A stretch of 35,852 nucleotides of DNA from a virus, in IMG/VR virus record IMGVR_UViG_3300032311_000787, positions 1 through 35,852 of that record; one strand, written 5' to 3'. The notes under the pieces are model-generated. The model made no database searches, had not been told where the DNA came from, and saw only the letters and a program-made list of their open reading frames with translations. Positions 28,830-35,852 of this stretch are shown piece after piece. The position numbers and the translations under genes were made by a program. Each line of letters starts with the position of its first letter. The stretch's first letter is position 1.

Positions 28830-28862
28830 TCCCTCATCGCCAAAGCGCGACGGAGAAGACAG

Positions 28863-29195
28863 ATGAAAATCACCCCCGACAATTTTGCCGCTGTGTTTGA
28901 GTACATGGTTGGCGAGCCCGGCCCCGCCGAGTTCCACGACAGCCTCACCGAAATGCACGCCTGCCGCTGCGACAACTGCGGCGCTTGGTGGTGCGACGGC
29001 GAGACGCTGGACGACCACGACTTCAGCGACGAGCAGCTGTGTATCGAGTGCCTCGAAGGCTTCTCAAGCGTCTGGTGCGAAGGCGTCAGCGAGTTTGAAC
29101 ACCATGCGGCCAGCCGGGCGAAAGAGCGGCTCTGGGACGCGGTTCCCTACCGCACCCTCGAAGAAGCCCTCGCCGACGATCAGGTCGCCGCCTGA
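28863..29195 (+). CDS. Zinc-ribbon-like small protein
   Basis: A 110-residue acidic protein, first gene of the rightward operon, with ribosome binding site GGAGA. Cysteine pairs CDNC (C36-C39) and CIEC (C60-C63), with extra Cys at 34 and 44, suggest a zinc-binding knuckle. Its start is 34 bp after the promoter -10. Placed before the annealing protein, it may be a regulator or a DNA-binding accessory factor; no family recognised. Confidence 0.65.
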   Translation: MKITPDNFAAVFEYMVGEPGPAEFHDSLTEMHACRCDNCGAWWCDGETLDDHDFSDEQLCIECLEGFSSVWCEGVSEFEHHAASRAKERLWDAVPYRTLEEALADDQVAA

Positions 29196-29359
29196 TGGAC
29201 CTTCGGCTCACCCCTCACCTCGACGGCTACGCCCTCCGCTTCTGGTCCCCGGAAGCGGAGGAGGTCATCGCCACCTTCCCCGACATCGACGCCGCGTGGG
29301 CCGCCCTGAAAGCCGCCCGCCGCGCCGCCTTCCAACTCAGGATGCTCACCAATGTTTGA
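29195..29359 (+). CDS. Small protein before the annealing protein (54 aa)
   Basis: A 54-residue frame. Its ATG overlaps the previous stop (TGATG) and its end overlaps the annealing protein start (8 bp). Sequence pattern: MDLRLTPHLDGYALRFW, then an acidic helix and a basic helical end. Tight coupling on both sides and good codon use support it. No known function. It may be an accessory partner of the recombinase. Confidence 0.6.
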   Translation: MDLRLTPHLDGYALRFWSPEAEEVIATFPDIDAAWAALKAARRAAFQLRMLTNV

Positions 29360-30047
29360 CACATCCCCCACGATCGCCGCCCTCGCCAAGGCCCTGTCAG
29401 CCGCCCAGGGCGAGGTCGAGGGTGCCGTTAAGGGCAAGGCGAACCCCGCCTTCCGGTCCAAGTATGCCGACCTCGCCGCCGTCTGGGATGCCTGCCGGGA
29501 AGCCCTCACCAAGAACGGCCTCGCCATTGTCCAGTCCCCCGGCCCCTGCGCTGACGGCCGCATGGAGATGACGACCATGCTCGCCCACGCTTCCGGCGAG
29601 TGGATGCGCGGCACCCTCACCATCCCCCTCGCCAAGGTCGACGCCCAGGCCTACGGGTCCGCGACCACCTACGCCCGGCGATATGCCCTTGCGGCTTTCG
29701 TCGGTGTGGCGCCCGAGGACGACGACGGCAACGCAGCCGCAGCCGCGGCGCCCAAGCGCGAGGCCCCGGCCCCCGCCCCGGCCCCGATCAATGGCCGCAA
29801 GAACTCGGCACAGGCCAAGCGCGACGGCGACCACGAGCGCGTCATGAACGAGGTGGACCGGCTCACGAAAGAGGGCATGGCCGACTGGCTGGCCAACTTT
29901 GACGCCTATACCTCAGACCTCCCCCTCTCATGGCTCGACCCGATCCGCGACCGGCTGCACCTGCGCCGGGATGAACTGTTCGGCAAGGGCCAGGCCGAGG
30001 ACGACATGGACGCGGCCTTCGCCAGTGCGGTCGGGAGGGCGGCATGA
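29352..30047 (+). CDS. ERF-family single-strand annealing protein
   Basis: A 231-residue protein. The ERF signature is clear in residues 25-125: ANPAFRSKYADLAAVWDACR, then LAIVQSPG and SATTYARRYALAAFVGVAPE. The C-terminal part is variable and charged. ERF proteins form rings on single-stranded DNA and promote strand annealing. Phages use them for end-joining, recombination and circularisation (P22 Erf). It lies beside a NinB-like gene, as often seen. Confidence 0.88.
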   Translation: MFDTSPTIAALAKALSAAQGEVEGAVKGKANPAFRSKYADLAAVWDACREALTKNGLAIVQSPGPCADGRMEMTTMLAHASGEWMRGTLTIPLAKVDAQAYGSATTYARRYALAAFVGVAPEDDDGNAAAAAAPKREAPAPAPAPINGRKNSAQAKRDGDHERVMNEVDRLTKEGMADWLANFDAYTSDLPLSWLDPIRDRLHLRRDELFGKGQAEDDMDAAFASAVGRAA

Positions 30048-30448
30048 GCCGAGCCCTGGTGATCATCACCCGCGCCACAGACCGCGAGCGCGTGATCTCA
30101 TGGGCGCGTCAAGCCCCCTGGGGAACCCGAGTGACCTTCCAGGAGGCCAAGCGCACCACGGACCAGAACGCCCGCATGTGGGCCATGCTTACCGACGTTG
30201 CCCGGCAGGTGAAGTGGCACGGACAGAAGCTGACGGCCGACGATTGGAAGCTGATCTTCATGGCCGCGTTGAAGCAGGAAATGCGGATCGTCCCGAACCT
30301 CGACGGCACCGGCTTCGTGGCCCTTGGCCGCTCCTCGTCCAGCCTGTCAGTCGGTGAGATGGCCGACCTGATGGACCTCATCGACGCCTTTGCCGCGAGG
30401 CAGGGCGTGACGTTTGCAGCGCCGGCACAAGAGCAGGAGGCGGCATGA
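30044..30448 (+). CDS. NinB-like recombination protein
   Basis: A 134-residue protein (lambda NinB, 146 aa). Family-like segments are TTDQNARMWAMLTDVARQV (about 37-56), KLTADDWKLIFMAALKQE and then RSSSSLSVGEMADLMDLIDA. The ATGA overlap ties it to the ERF gene before it. NinB binds single-stranded DNA and aids recombination pathways that also use RusA-like resolvases, which fits with the RusA gene in this phage. Confidence 0.82.
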   Translation: MSRALVIITRATDRERVISWARQAPWGTRVTFQEAKRTTDQNARMWAMLTDVARQVKWHGQKLTADDWKLIFMAALKQEMRIVPNLDGTGFVALGRSSSSLSVGEMADLMDLIDAFAARQGVTFAAPAQEQEAA

Positions 30449-30738
30449 CCTTCCGTGTTGGCGGGCGTGGCCACAGAACCCTCGACGCCCTCGTCTCCGG
30501 CCCTCAGGCCCACGCGGACCTCGTGGATCTGATCGCCCGCAGTGACGACCCCCGCGACCAGCGGACGGCGCATTTCCTGATCTTGGCGCTGAAGGACCAC
30601 GGCCTCACCGCCGAACGGGATTGCATCACCCGGATCACCGCCAAGGGCCTCGACGCCCTGGCCGACCTCGACGCGGGCATCCCGGCCTACAGCGAGGAAC
30701 CGACGCCTCGCGTGACTTACTGCCGGAGGGTCGCATGA
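30445..30738 (+). CDS. Small protein, possible winged helix
   Basis: A 97-residue protein with an alpha-helical first half and LKDHGLTAERDCITRITAKG, which reads like a winged-helix recognition segment. Four-base overlaps on both sides tie it to NinB and the HNH gene. No known family. Likely a small DNA-binding accessory protein; inference only. Confidence 0.6.
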   Translation: MTFRVGGRGHRTLDALVSGPQAHADLVDLIARSDDPRDQRTAHFLILALKDHGLTAERDCITRITAKGLDALADLDAGIPAYSEEPTPRVTYCRRVA

Positions 30739-31139
30739 GCCCCGCCGACAAACGCGCCACCCTCGCCCGCTTGCGGGAAGCCATCGGCCAAATCCGGCCC
30801 GAGAAAACGCCGCGCAAGGGCTTCACGCCCTCGCAGCGCAGGAAGGTGGCCGAGGACTTCGGCGGGGCCTGTAGCGCCTGCGAAACGGCCCTGACAGGGG
30901 CGTGGCACATCGACCACGTCATCCCCTTGGCTCTCAGCGGCCGGCACGAGCCGGGGAACTGGGTTCCGATCTGCGTGGACTGCCACAAGGCGAAGACGCG
31001 GGGCGACGTTCGCACCATCGCCAAGACCGAACGCATCATCCGCCGCGAGGTCGAGGGGCCGAAGCCGTCCCGCCTCAAGAGCCGCGGCTTCACATCATCC
31101 CGCCGCTTTGACGGCACAGTCAGGAGGCTTGACGCATGA
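30735..31139 (+). CDS. HNH endonuclease
   Basis: A 134-residue protein. The start at 30735 overlaps the previous stop (ATGA); a longer upstream reading is a shadow. Catalytic HNH motif: HIDHVIPLALSG (58-69), N75, and CVDCHKAK (80-87). CxxC pairs C46-C49 and C80-C83 make a structural zinc site. The family includes homing, packaging-associated and restriction-type nucleases. The gene lies in the recombination operon, two genes before a DNA methyltransferase, so it may be a self-protecting nuclease partner. The target is unknown. Confidence 0.82.
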   Translation: MSPADKRATLARLREAIGQIRPEKTPRKGFTPSQRRKVAEDFGGACSACETALTGAWHIDHVIPLALSGRHEPGNWVPICVDCHKAKTRGDVRTIAKTERIIRREVEGPKPSRLKSRGFTSSRRFDGTVRRLDA

Positions 31140-31333
31140 TCTACCTCACCATCACTCCATCCGCCCGCGCTCTATCCGACACCCTCGCCTCAGAGGCCGC
31201 GCTGATCCGCCGGGCCTGCGGAAATTGGGCAACGCCCGAGGCCCTGGCTTCTGCAGAACGCGCCGCCGACCGGATGCGAGCCCAGCTCGCCGCCATGAAG
31301 GCCGAGATCACCAAAGCCCGGAGGGCCGCATGA
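31136..31333 (+). CDS. Small helical protein (65 aa)
   Basis: A 65-residue protein with two alanine-rich amphipathic helices. The ATGA overlaps on both sides bind it to the HNH and methyltransferase genes. It may be a small regulator or structural partner of either enzyme. No motif. Confidence 0.6.
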   Translation: MIYLTITPSARALSDTLASEAALIRRACGNWATPEALASAERAADRMRAQLAAMKAEITKARRAA

Positions 31334-32742
31334 TCTACGGTTCGGTCTGCAGCGGCATCGAGGCCGCGTCTGCCGCCTGGCACCCCCTCGGCTGGTCGCC
31401 CTCGTTCTTCTCCGAGATTGACGCCTTCCCCCGCGCCGTCCTGGCGCACCGCTTCCCAGAGGTGCCCTTGCATGGCGACTTCACGACGATTGAGGCCGGA
31501 GACTACCGGCCAATTGACCTTCTGGTCGGAGGAACCCCCTGCCAATCGTTCAGCATCGCAGGCCTCCGAGGCGGATTGGGTGACGACCGCGGTAACCTGG
31601 CCCTCGAATATCTTAGGCTGGCTGACCGACTGCGGCCCAAGTGGCTGGTTTGGGAGAACGTCCCCGGCGTCCTGTCATCCAACGGAGGACGGGACTTTGG
31701 TTCCATTCTCGGGGGCATGGTCCAGCTCGGGTATGGGTTCGCCTATCGAGTGCTTGACGCTCAGTTCTTTGGAGTGGCCCAGCGACGCCGCCGTGTGTTC
31801 GTTGTCGGATACCTTGGAGACTGGCGCCCTGCAGCGGCGGTACTTTTTGAGCGCCACAGCCTGCGCGGGGATCCTCCGCCGAGCCGAACGGCGGGGAAAG
31901 GCACTTCCGCCGATGTTGCTCCAAGCCTTGTCGCAAGTGGCTGGGGCGTTGAGCGAACCGGAGAGACCCGAGGTCAGGACCCCTTAGTGGCGGTCCCGGC
32001 GATTGCCAATCCGCTGACCGCGCGGATGCACAAGGGCGTCAACACCACAATGGACGAGGGCCAGACGATGATCGTCGAGTCCCAGCGCCAGATGTCCGTC
32101 GAGATTGCGGACACGCTGGGGGTCGGGGCTAACCAGACGACGGGCTTCCAGTCTGAGGTCGTGGCTGTCCAGCCCGTCGCCTACTCCATCATGCCGATGA
32201 ACAGCGGCAAGGACTACAAGGCCCGCGAGACGGATATCGCCCAGCCCGTGATGACTTCCCCGGTCGGGGGCAATCAGGGCGGGGACTATGTCGTCCAGCC
32301 TATCGCCATTCAAGAACGCGCCATCTGCGAAAACCCGAACGCTGGCCCAGATGGGGCGGGGTTCAGGGCGGATGGCGCCGCCTACACGCTGGAGGCCCGG
32401 ACAGTCCCGCAGGCCGTAGCCTTCCAGCAAAACGTGCGGAACGAGGTGCGGTTAATGAATGGGGACGGCGCAATAGCTGGCGCACTGCCAGCCCAGGCGG
32501 GCATGAAGCAGCAAAACTATCTGGCTCACGCCCTCCAAGTCCGCCGCCTGACCCCGACCGAGTGCGAGCGTCTCCAGGGCTTCCCGGACGGCTGGACCGC
32601 TATCCCCTATCGCGGCAAGCCCGCCTCAGATGGCCCGCGATACAAGGCCCTGGGAAACAGCATGGCCGTGCCGGTCATGGCCTGGATCGGTCGCCGTATC
32701 GCCGCCGTTGAAAACCTCCACTTGAACCAGAGGGCCGCATGA
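31330..32742 (+). CDS. DNA (cytosine-5) methyltransferase
   Basis: A 470-residue m5C methyltransferase. Motif I SVCSGIEAAS (5-14), motif IV GGTPCQSF (67-74, catalytic Cys71), motif VI ENVPG (109-113) and motif VIII QRRRRVF (151-157) are followed by a long variable region (about 165-410), and the C-terminal motifs IX/X RRLTPTECERLQGFP and YKALGNSM. The start at 31330 overlaps the previous stop. The long central insertion is the target-recognition region plus repetitive-looking blocks; specificity cannot be read from sequence. No cognate restriction gene is obvious. Likely use: protection from host restriction or epigenetic control. Confidence 0.9.
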   Translation: MIYGSVCSGIEAASAAWHPLGWSPSFFSEIDAFPRAVLAHRFPEVPLHGDFTTIEAGDYRPIDLLVGGTPCQSFSIAGLRGGLGDDRGNLALEYLRLADRLRPKWLVWENVPGVLSSNGGRDFGSILGGMVQLGYGFAYRVLDAQFFGVAQRRRRVFVVGYLGDWRPAAAVLFERHSLRGDPPPSRTAGKGTSADVAPSLVASGWGVERTGETRGQDPLVAVPAIANPLTARMHKGVNTTMDEGQTMIVESQRQMSVEIADTLGVGANQTTGFQSEVVAVQPVAYSIMPMNSGKDYKARETDIAQPVMTSPVGGNQGGDYVVQPIAIQERAICENPNAGPDGAGFRADGAAYTLEARTVPQAVAFQQNVRNEVRLMNGDGAIAGALPAQAGMKQQNYLAHALQVRRLTPTECERLQGFPDGWTAIPYRGKPASDGPRYKALGNSMAVPVMAWIGRRIAAVENLHLNQRAA

Positions 32743-33002
32743 CCAGCGACATCATCCAACGCCTAGCCCGCGAACGCGCCATCCAGCGCCTGTCGCCCGC
32801 TCAGGCCAACCTCCTGACCCGACCCATCCTCGCCGGGGAACTGGACGACACCGACCGCGTGGCAAGCATCATCCAGGACATCGAGGCCGGGTTTGTGCTG
32901 GCGGAGTTGACCTTGGAAGAAGCCCGCACCTTTCGCCCGAGCGGTGCTGACAGCCTGGCCGGGGTCGGTGGTCGGGAAACCGCAAAGGAGACTGCACGAT
33001 GA
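32739..33002 (+). CDS. Small protein after the methyltransferase
   Basis: An 87-residue helical protein starting at an ATGA overlap (32739) and ending in another (33002). Sequence starts MTSDIIQRLARERAIQRLSP; there is an acidic centre and a charged tail. No recognised domain. Coupling suggests co-expression with the methyltransferase. The preceding SD AAGGAG (33 bases before the next start) resembles the repeated linker of the following genes. Confidence 0.6.
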   Translation: MTSDIIQRLARERAIQRLSPAQANLLTRPILAGELDDTDRVASIIQDIEAGFVLAELTLEEARTFRPSGADSLAGVGGRETAKETAR

Positions 33003-33337
33003 CCGAGCCAGACGAGGCCCTGCTGTGGGCGAGGGAGCGTGCTGCGAAATGGCAGGACGAAGGCGGCGGCAAGGCTGGCCATAGCTATCGGAGCGGCAAG
33101 CTGGACGGCCTTCTCGGTGAGGAGGTTGAGGGCTACCGCGCCGGTCAGGCCGCATCCGCCGAGCGGATCAAGGCGCTGGAGGAGGCTATTCGCGGGGGCC
33201 TTACTGCTGTTGCCGCAGCTTACCTACAGGGAACCCACGACGCTTTCTATAGCGACCGAACAGACGATAAACATGACCGTCTTGTCGTGGCATGGAGGGC
33301 CGAAGCCCGCAATCTGTTCAAGGAGGCTGACCAGTGA
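32999..33337 (+). CDS. Small protein ending in the repeated EADQ linker
   Basis: A 112-residue protein: acidic N-terminus, Ala/Gly-rich helices and a basic C-terminal part. Its last codons (KEADQ) are part of an AGGAGGCTGACCAGTGA sequence that both ends this gene and starts the next by GTGA overlap. The same 17-base unit ends the next two small genes. No known function. Confidence 0.6.
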   Translation: MTEPDEALLWARERAAKWQDEGGGKAGHSYRSGKLDGLLGEEVEGYRAGQAASAERIKALEEAIRGGLTAVAAAYLQGTHDAFYSDRTDDKHDRLVVAWRAEARNLFKEADQ

Positions 33338-33417
33338 ACCGAGATCGTCTTATCAAACCGGCACGGAGCGCCCTGCCGTTGGGTTTATCGGACGCCGCAA
33401 AGGAGGCTGACCAGTGA
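33334..33417 (+). CDS. Tiny coupled ORF (27 aa)
   Basis: A 27-residue frame starting with GTG in the first linker and ending in KEADQ at the second. It is too short to judge as a protein; it could be a translated spacer that carries ribosomes onward. A duplicated linker may have trapped this piece. Included because both ends are the same coupling unit. Confidence 0.35.
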   Translation: MNRDRLIKPARSALPLGLSDAAKEADQ

Positions 33418-33566
33418 GTGGCGCTGAACTGCTTCCGTCCGTTGTGTTTTTATCGCTCACCGTGGGTGTGTTGGCTGTCGTCGTTGTCGCTCAACAATTC
33501 ATGATTGTGCAACTGACCGCCACCGTTCGGGATATGGCGAACTACCTTGAGGAGGCTGACCAGTGA
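33414..33566 (+). CDS. Small membrane protein (50 aa)
   Basis: A 50-residue frame with a GTG start in the second linker and a strong hydrophobic segment (about residues 8-30, VVFLSLTVGVLAVVVVAQQF), then a short polar C-terminus that ends in EADQ at the third linker. A single-TM topology of this size fits an envelope-acting early protein or superinfection-exclusion factor; inference only. Confidence 0.55.
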   Translation: MSGAELLPSVVFLSLTVGVLAVVVVAQQFMIVQLTATVRDMANYLEEADQ

Positions 33567-33724
33567 GCAAGGACTGGCTGTTCTACCATATCATCGACGT
33601 TCTCCGTTCCGAGGCCTACCGCCGACCTGAGCGCGACATCTACTGCCCGCTGTGGCTGGCGGTTTTCCTAGGCGCGTGGGGCCTCGGCTTCCTGATAACT
33701 TTGATGATTGGAGCGTGGTCATGA
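33563..33724 (+). CDS. Small membrane protein (53 aa)
   Basis: A 53-residue frame: a basic helical N-terminus (DVLRSEAYRRPERD) and a hydrophobic C-terminal segment (about 29-50, LWLAVFLGAWGLGFLITLMI). GTG start in the third linker; ends with an ATGA overlap. Opposite topological polarity to its neighbour (TM at the C-terminal end). It could act in a pair with the preceding protein. No family recognised. Confidence 0.55.
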   Translation: MSKDWLFYHIIDVLRSEAYRRPERDIYCPLWLAVFLGAWGLGFLITLMIGAWS

Positions 33725-33891
33725 CCTATCCACCCGAACTGCGAGCCTACTACGACGCCCACGACGCAATGATGGATGTTGAGCGTTGGGGATACGAGGC
33801 AACGTGGTCCACCTATTACGGTAACTACAAGGTCGCCCGATACAACGCCGTGAAAGCTGGCTATCTGCCCGAGACGCCGGAGTTCGGATGA
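33721..33891 (+). CDS. Small acidic/aromatic protein (56 aa)
   Basis: A 56-residue protein starting at the ATGA overlap of 33721 and ending at another (33888-33891). Rich in Tyr and Trp (RAYYDAHD and WSTYYGNYKVARYNAV), with Pro near both ends. It precedes the excisionase-like gene. Small Tyr-rich proteins of this kind are common next to phage integration genes; function unknown. Confidence 0.6.
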   Translation: MTYPPELRAYYDAHDAMMDVERWGYEATWSTYYGNYKVARYNAVKAGYLPETPEFG

Positions 33892-34063
33892 CAGCCTTCG
33901 CCGTCCGCACCATCACCGATGCCGAAGCGGCTGACCGGCTGGGCTATTCCCTCCGCGCCCTTCGGCCTGTGATCGACCGGCACGGATTGTGCTTGCGTCT
34001 GGGGCGGCGCAGGCGTCTGACTGAGGCCCATTTCCTCGCCCTGCAGAACGCCCTCGCCTCACC

Positions 34064-35123
<1,060 letters not shown>

Positions 35124-35268
35124 ATTGCGCTCGGCTCGGCAGACTGGCATGAAACATCAACAATTCAAAGGTCTAAGCGGAAAGCACGCGCCGCGAAATG
35201 TGCGGAAAATGCCGGGACGTTCCGTGAACACGGCTCACGGCGTGGGAGATACGTGGGAGGTGTTGACA

Positions 35269-35514
35269 GTGCCTGAAACGAAAATAGTTAGCTTAGCTAA
35301 CCCTCACTCGCTGCCCGTTCTGGAGTGGCAGGAATACCTCGGGCAGCCGCTTGAGCGAGATGTCTATCTGGTGGCGTTTCAAGACGAAGCGACCGCGTCC
35401 TACTTTTTGTATGAGGTGGGCTACAATGAAAGCGATCTGGGCCTGACGAATGTTTCAGGCGTCTTCATTCCGAACATCTGGGCAGTGGCCCCATTGGAAA
35501 GTCCGAATGACTGA
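35269..35514 (+). CDS. Small alpha/beta protein after attP
   Basis: An 81-residue protein. GTG 35269 was chosen because GGGAGG lies 8 bases upstream; a longer reading back to 35116 would cross the attP and looks like chance. Contains strands such as DVYLVAFQDEATASYFL. GC content is lower than the neighbours. It lies beyond attP, so in the prophage it would sit at the opposite end from int. It may be a lysogeny gene. Confidence 0.6.
   Translation: MPETKIVSLANPHSLPVLEWQEYLGQPLERDVYLVAFQDEATASYFLYEVGYNESDLGLTNVSGVFIPNIWAVAPLESPND
35287..35301. other. Perfect 7-1-7 palindrome in the start of the post-attP gene
   Basis: GTTAGCTTAGCTAAC is a perfect palindrome with one central T. It is within the first codons of the small gene. 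A protein-binding site (operator or accessory recombination site) is possible. Confidence 0.45.
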
Positions 35515-35722
35515 AGCGGAAAAACCCACTTGCGTCTCCTGCGCCCATTGGAAGCGGCTTTCCAACTATCGCGGAGAGTGCCGCGAGACATGGTGGCATA
35601 GCACCAACTATCGGGAGGTCGGGACGCTTGCCTTTCACGGCGGGGCTAGGGTCTATGAGGAAACAAAGCCGGACTACTGGTGTACGCTGTTCTCCGTTGC
35701 GCTTGCCGAAGCGTCAGGGTAA
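35507..35722 (+). CDS. Cys-rich small protein, possible zinc binding
   Basis: A 71-residue protein whose start (ATG 35507) overlaps the previous stop by 8 bp. Four Cys (9, 12, 25, 59) arranged CVSC-x12-C...C could bind zinc; CVSCAHWKR is a pattern seen in small phage proteins. It is the last gene of the plus strand before the terminator at 35758-35788. It may be a lysogenic conversion gene; function unknown. Confidence 0.65.
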   Translation: MTEAEKPTCVSCAHWKRLSNYRGECRETWWHSTNYREVGTLAFHGGARVYEETKPDYWCTLFSVALAEASG

Positions 35723-35729
35723 AAGATCA

Positions 35730-35852
35730 GCGGACACCGATCAGCAAATCAGTCCGGCCCCTCGCCCTTGTGCGGGGGGTTACTTTTTGGGGTCGGCAGC
35801 GTGGTTGTAGTGCTGCGCTACGCTGCCGACTTGCCCACTTCCCACTTGCCCC
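35730..35852. repeat. Direct terminal repeat, right copy
   Basis: Exact copy of positions 1-123. It holds the terminator of the last plus-strand genes (35758-35788) and the 3' end of the metallophosphoesterase gene on the other strand. One copy should be counted when the circle is closed. Confidence 0.95.

Noticed and set aside
31108-31329. Upstream extension of the methyltransferase
   Set aside because: Motif I starts right after ATG 31330, which overlaps the previous stop.

Overview
The window holds one complete temperate, short-tailed (podovirus-type) phage genome with P22-like virion architecture. Its first 123 bases recur exactly as its last 123, so the molecule is circular, with a unit length of 35,729 bp, and it is drawn here cut inside a terminator. 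The GC-rich sequence, two adjacent GcrA-type regulators, and an attP that carries the 5' half of an alphaproteobacterial tRNA-Thr(GGT) point to an alphaproteobacterial host. Caulobacterales (Caulobacter/Brevundimonas-like) is my best guess, inferred from gene content only.

Layout. Positions 89-21810 (minus strand) form the late module. In transcription order it runs: small terminase, large terminase, portal, scaffold, coat, decoration-type proteins, adaptor, fibre and adhesin proteins, gp10-like tail hub, a fibre/ejection protein with a hendecad-repeat domain and an S74-like C-terminus, ejection-type proteins, a holin candidate, endolysin, Rz/Rz1 spanins and a metallophosphoesterase. One small membrane-protein gene (3051-3293) points the other way. 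A short plus-strand operon of three small genes (22076-22853) sits behind a consensus-like promoter whose spacer holds a perfect palindrome. Positions 23190-28183 (minus) are the early/replication operon: a Cro-like protein, small genes, RusA, two GcrA-like regulators, a DnaA domain IV protein, a lambda O-like initiator with an internal iteron array (probable origin), and a DUF6456-like regulator. It ends at an intrinsic terminator at 23071-23104.

A short CI-like repressor (28265-28663, plus) faces the Cro-like gene. The cro promoter and a second promoter about 600 bp away share an identical 20-bp operator/-10 block. The second promoter drives the plus-strand recombination/integration operon (28863-35095): ERF annealing protein, NinB, HNH nuclease, m5C methyltransferase, a chain of tiny translationally coupled genes, an excisionase-like HTH protein and a tyrosine integrase whose stop codon lies inside attP. 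Two more small genes follow, then a terminator.

How it works together. Repressor and Cro probably compete for the shared operators, switching the leftward replication operon and the rightward recombination/integration operon as one. Late genes are probably turned on by an early-operon product; the DUF6456-like or GcrA-like proteins are the candidates (inference). In the capsid module a recurring stem-loop lies 21-25 nt upstream of the scaffold gene, the coat gene and one structural gene, and a strong intrinsic terminator follows the coat/decoration block. Both look like devices that set protein stoichiometry.
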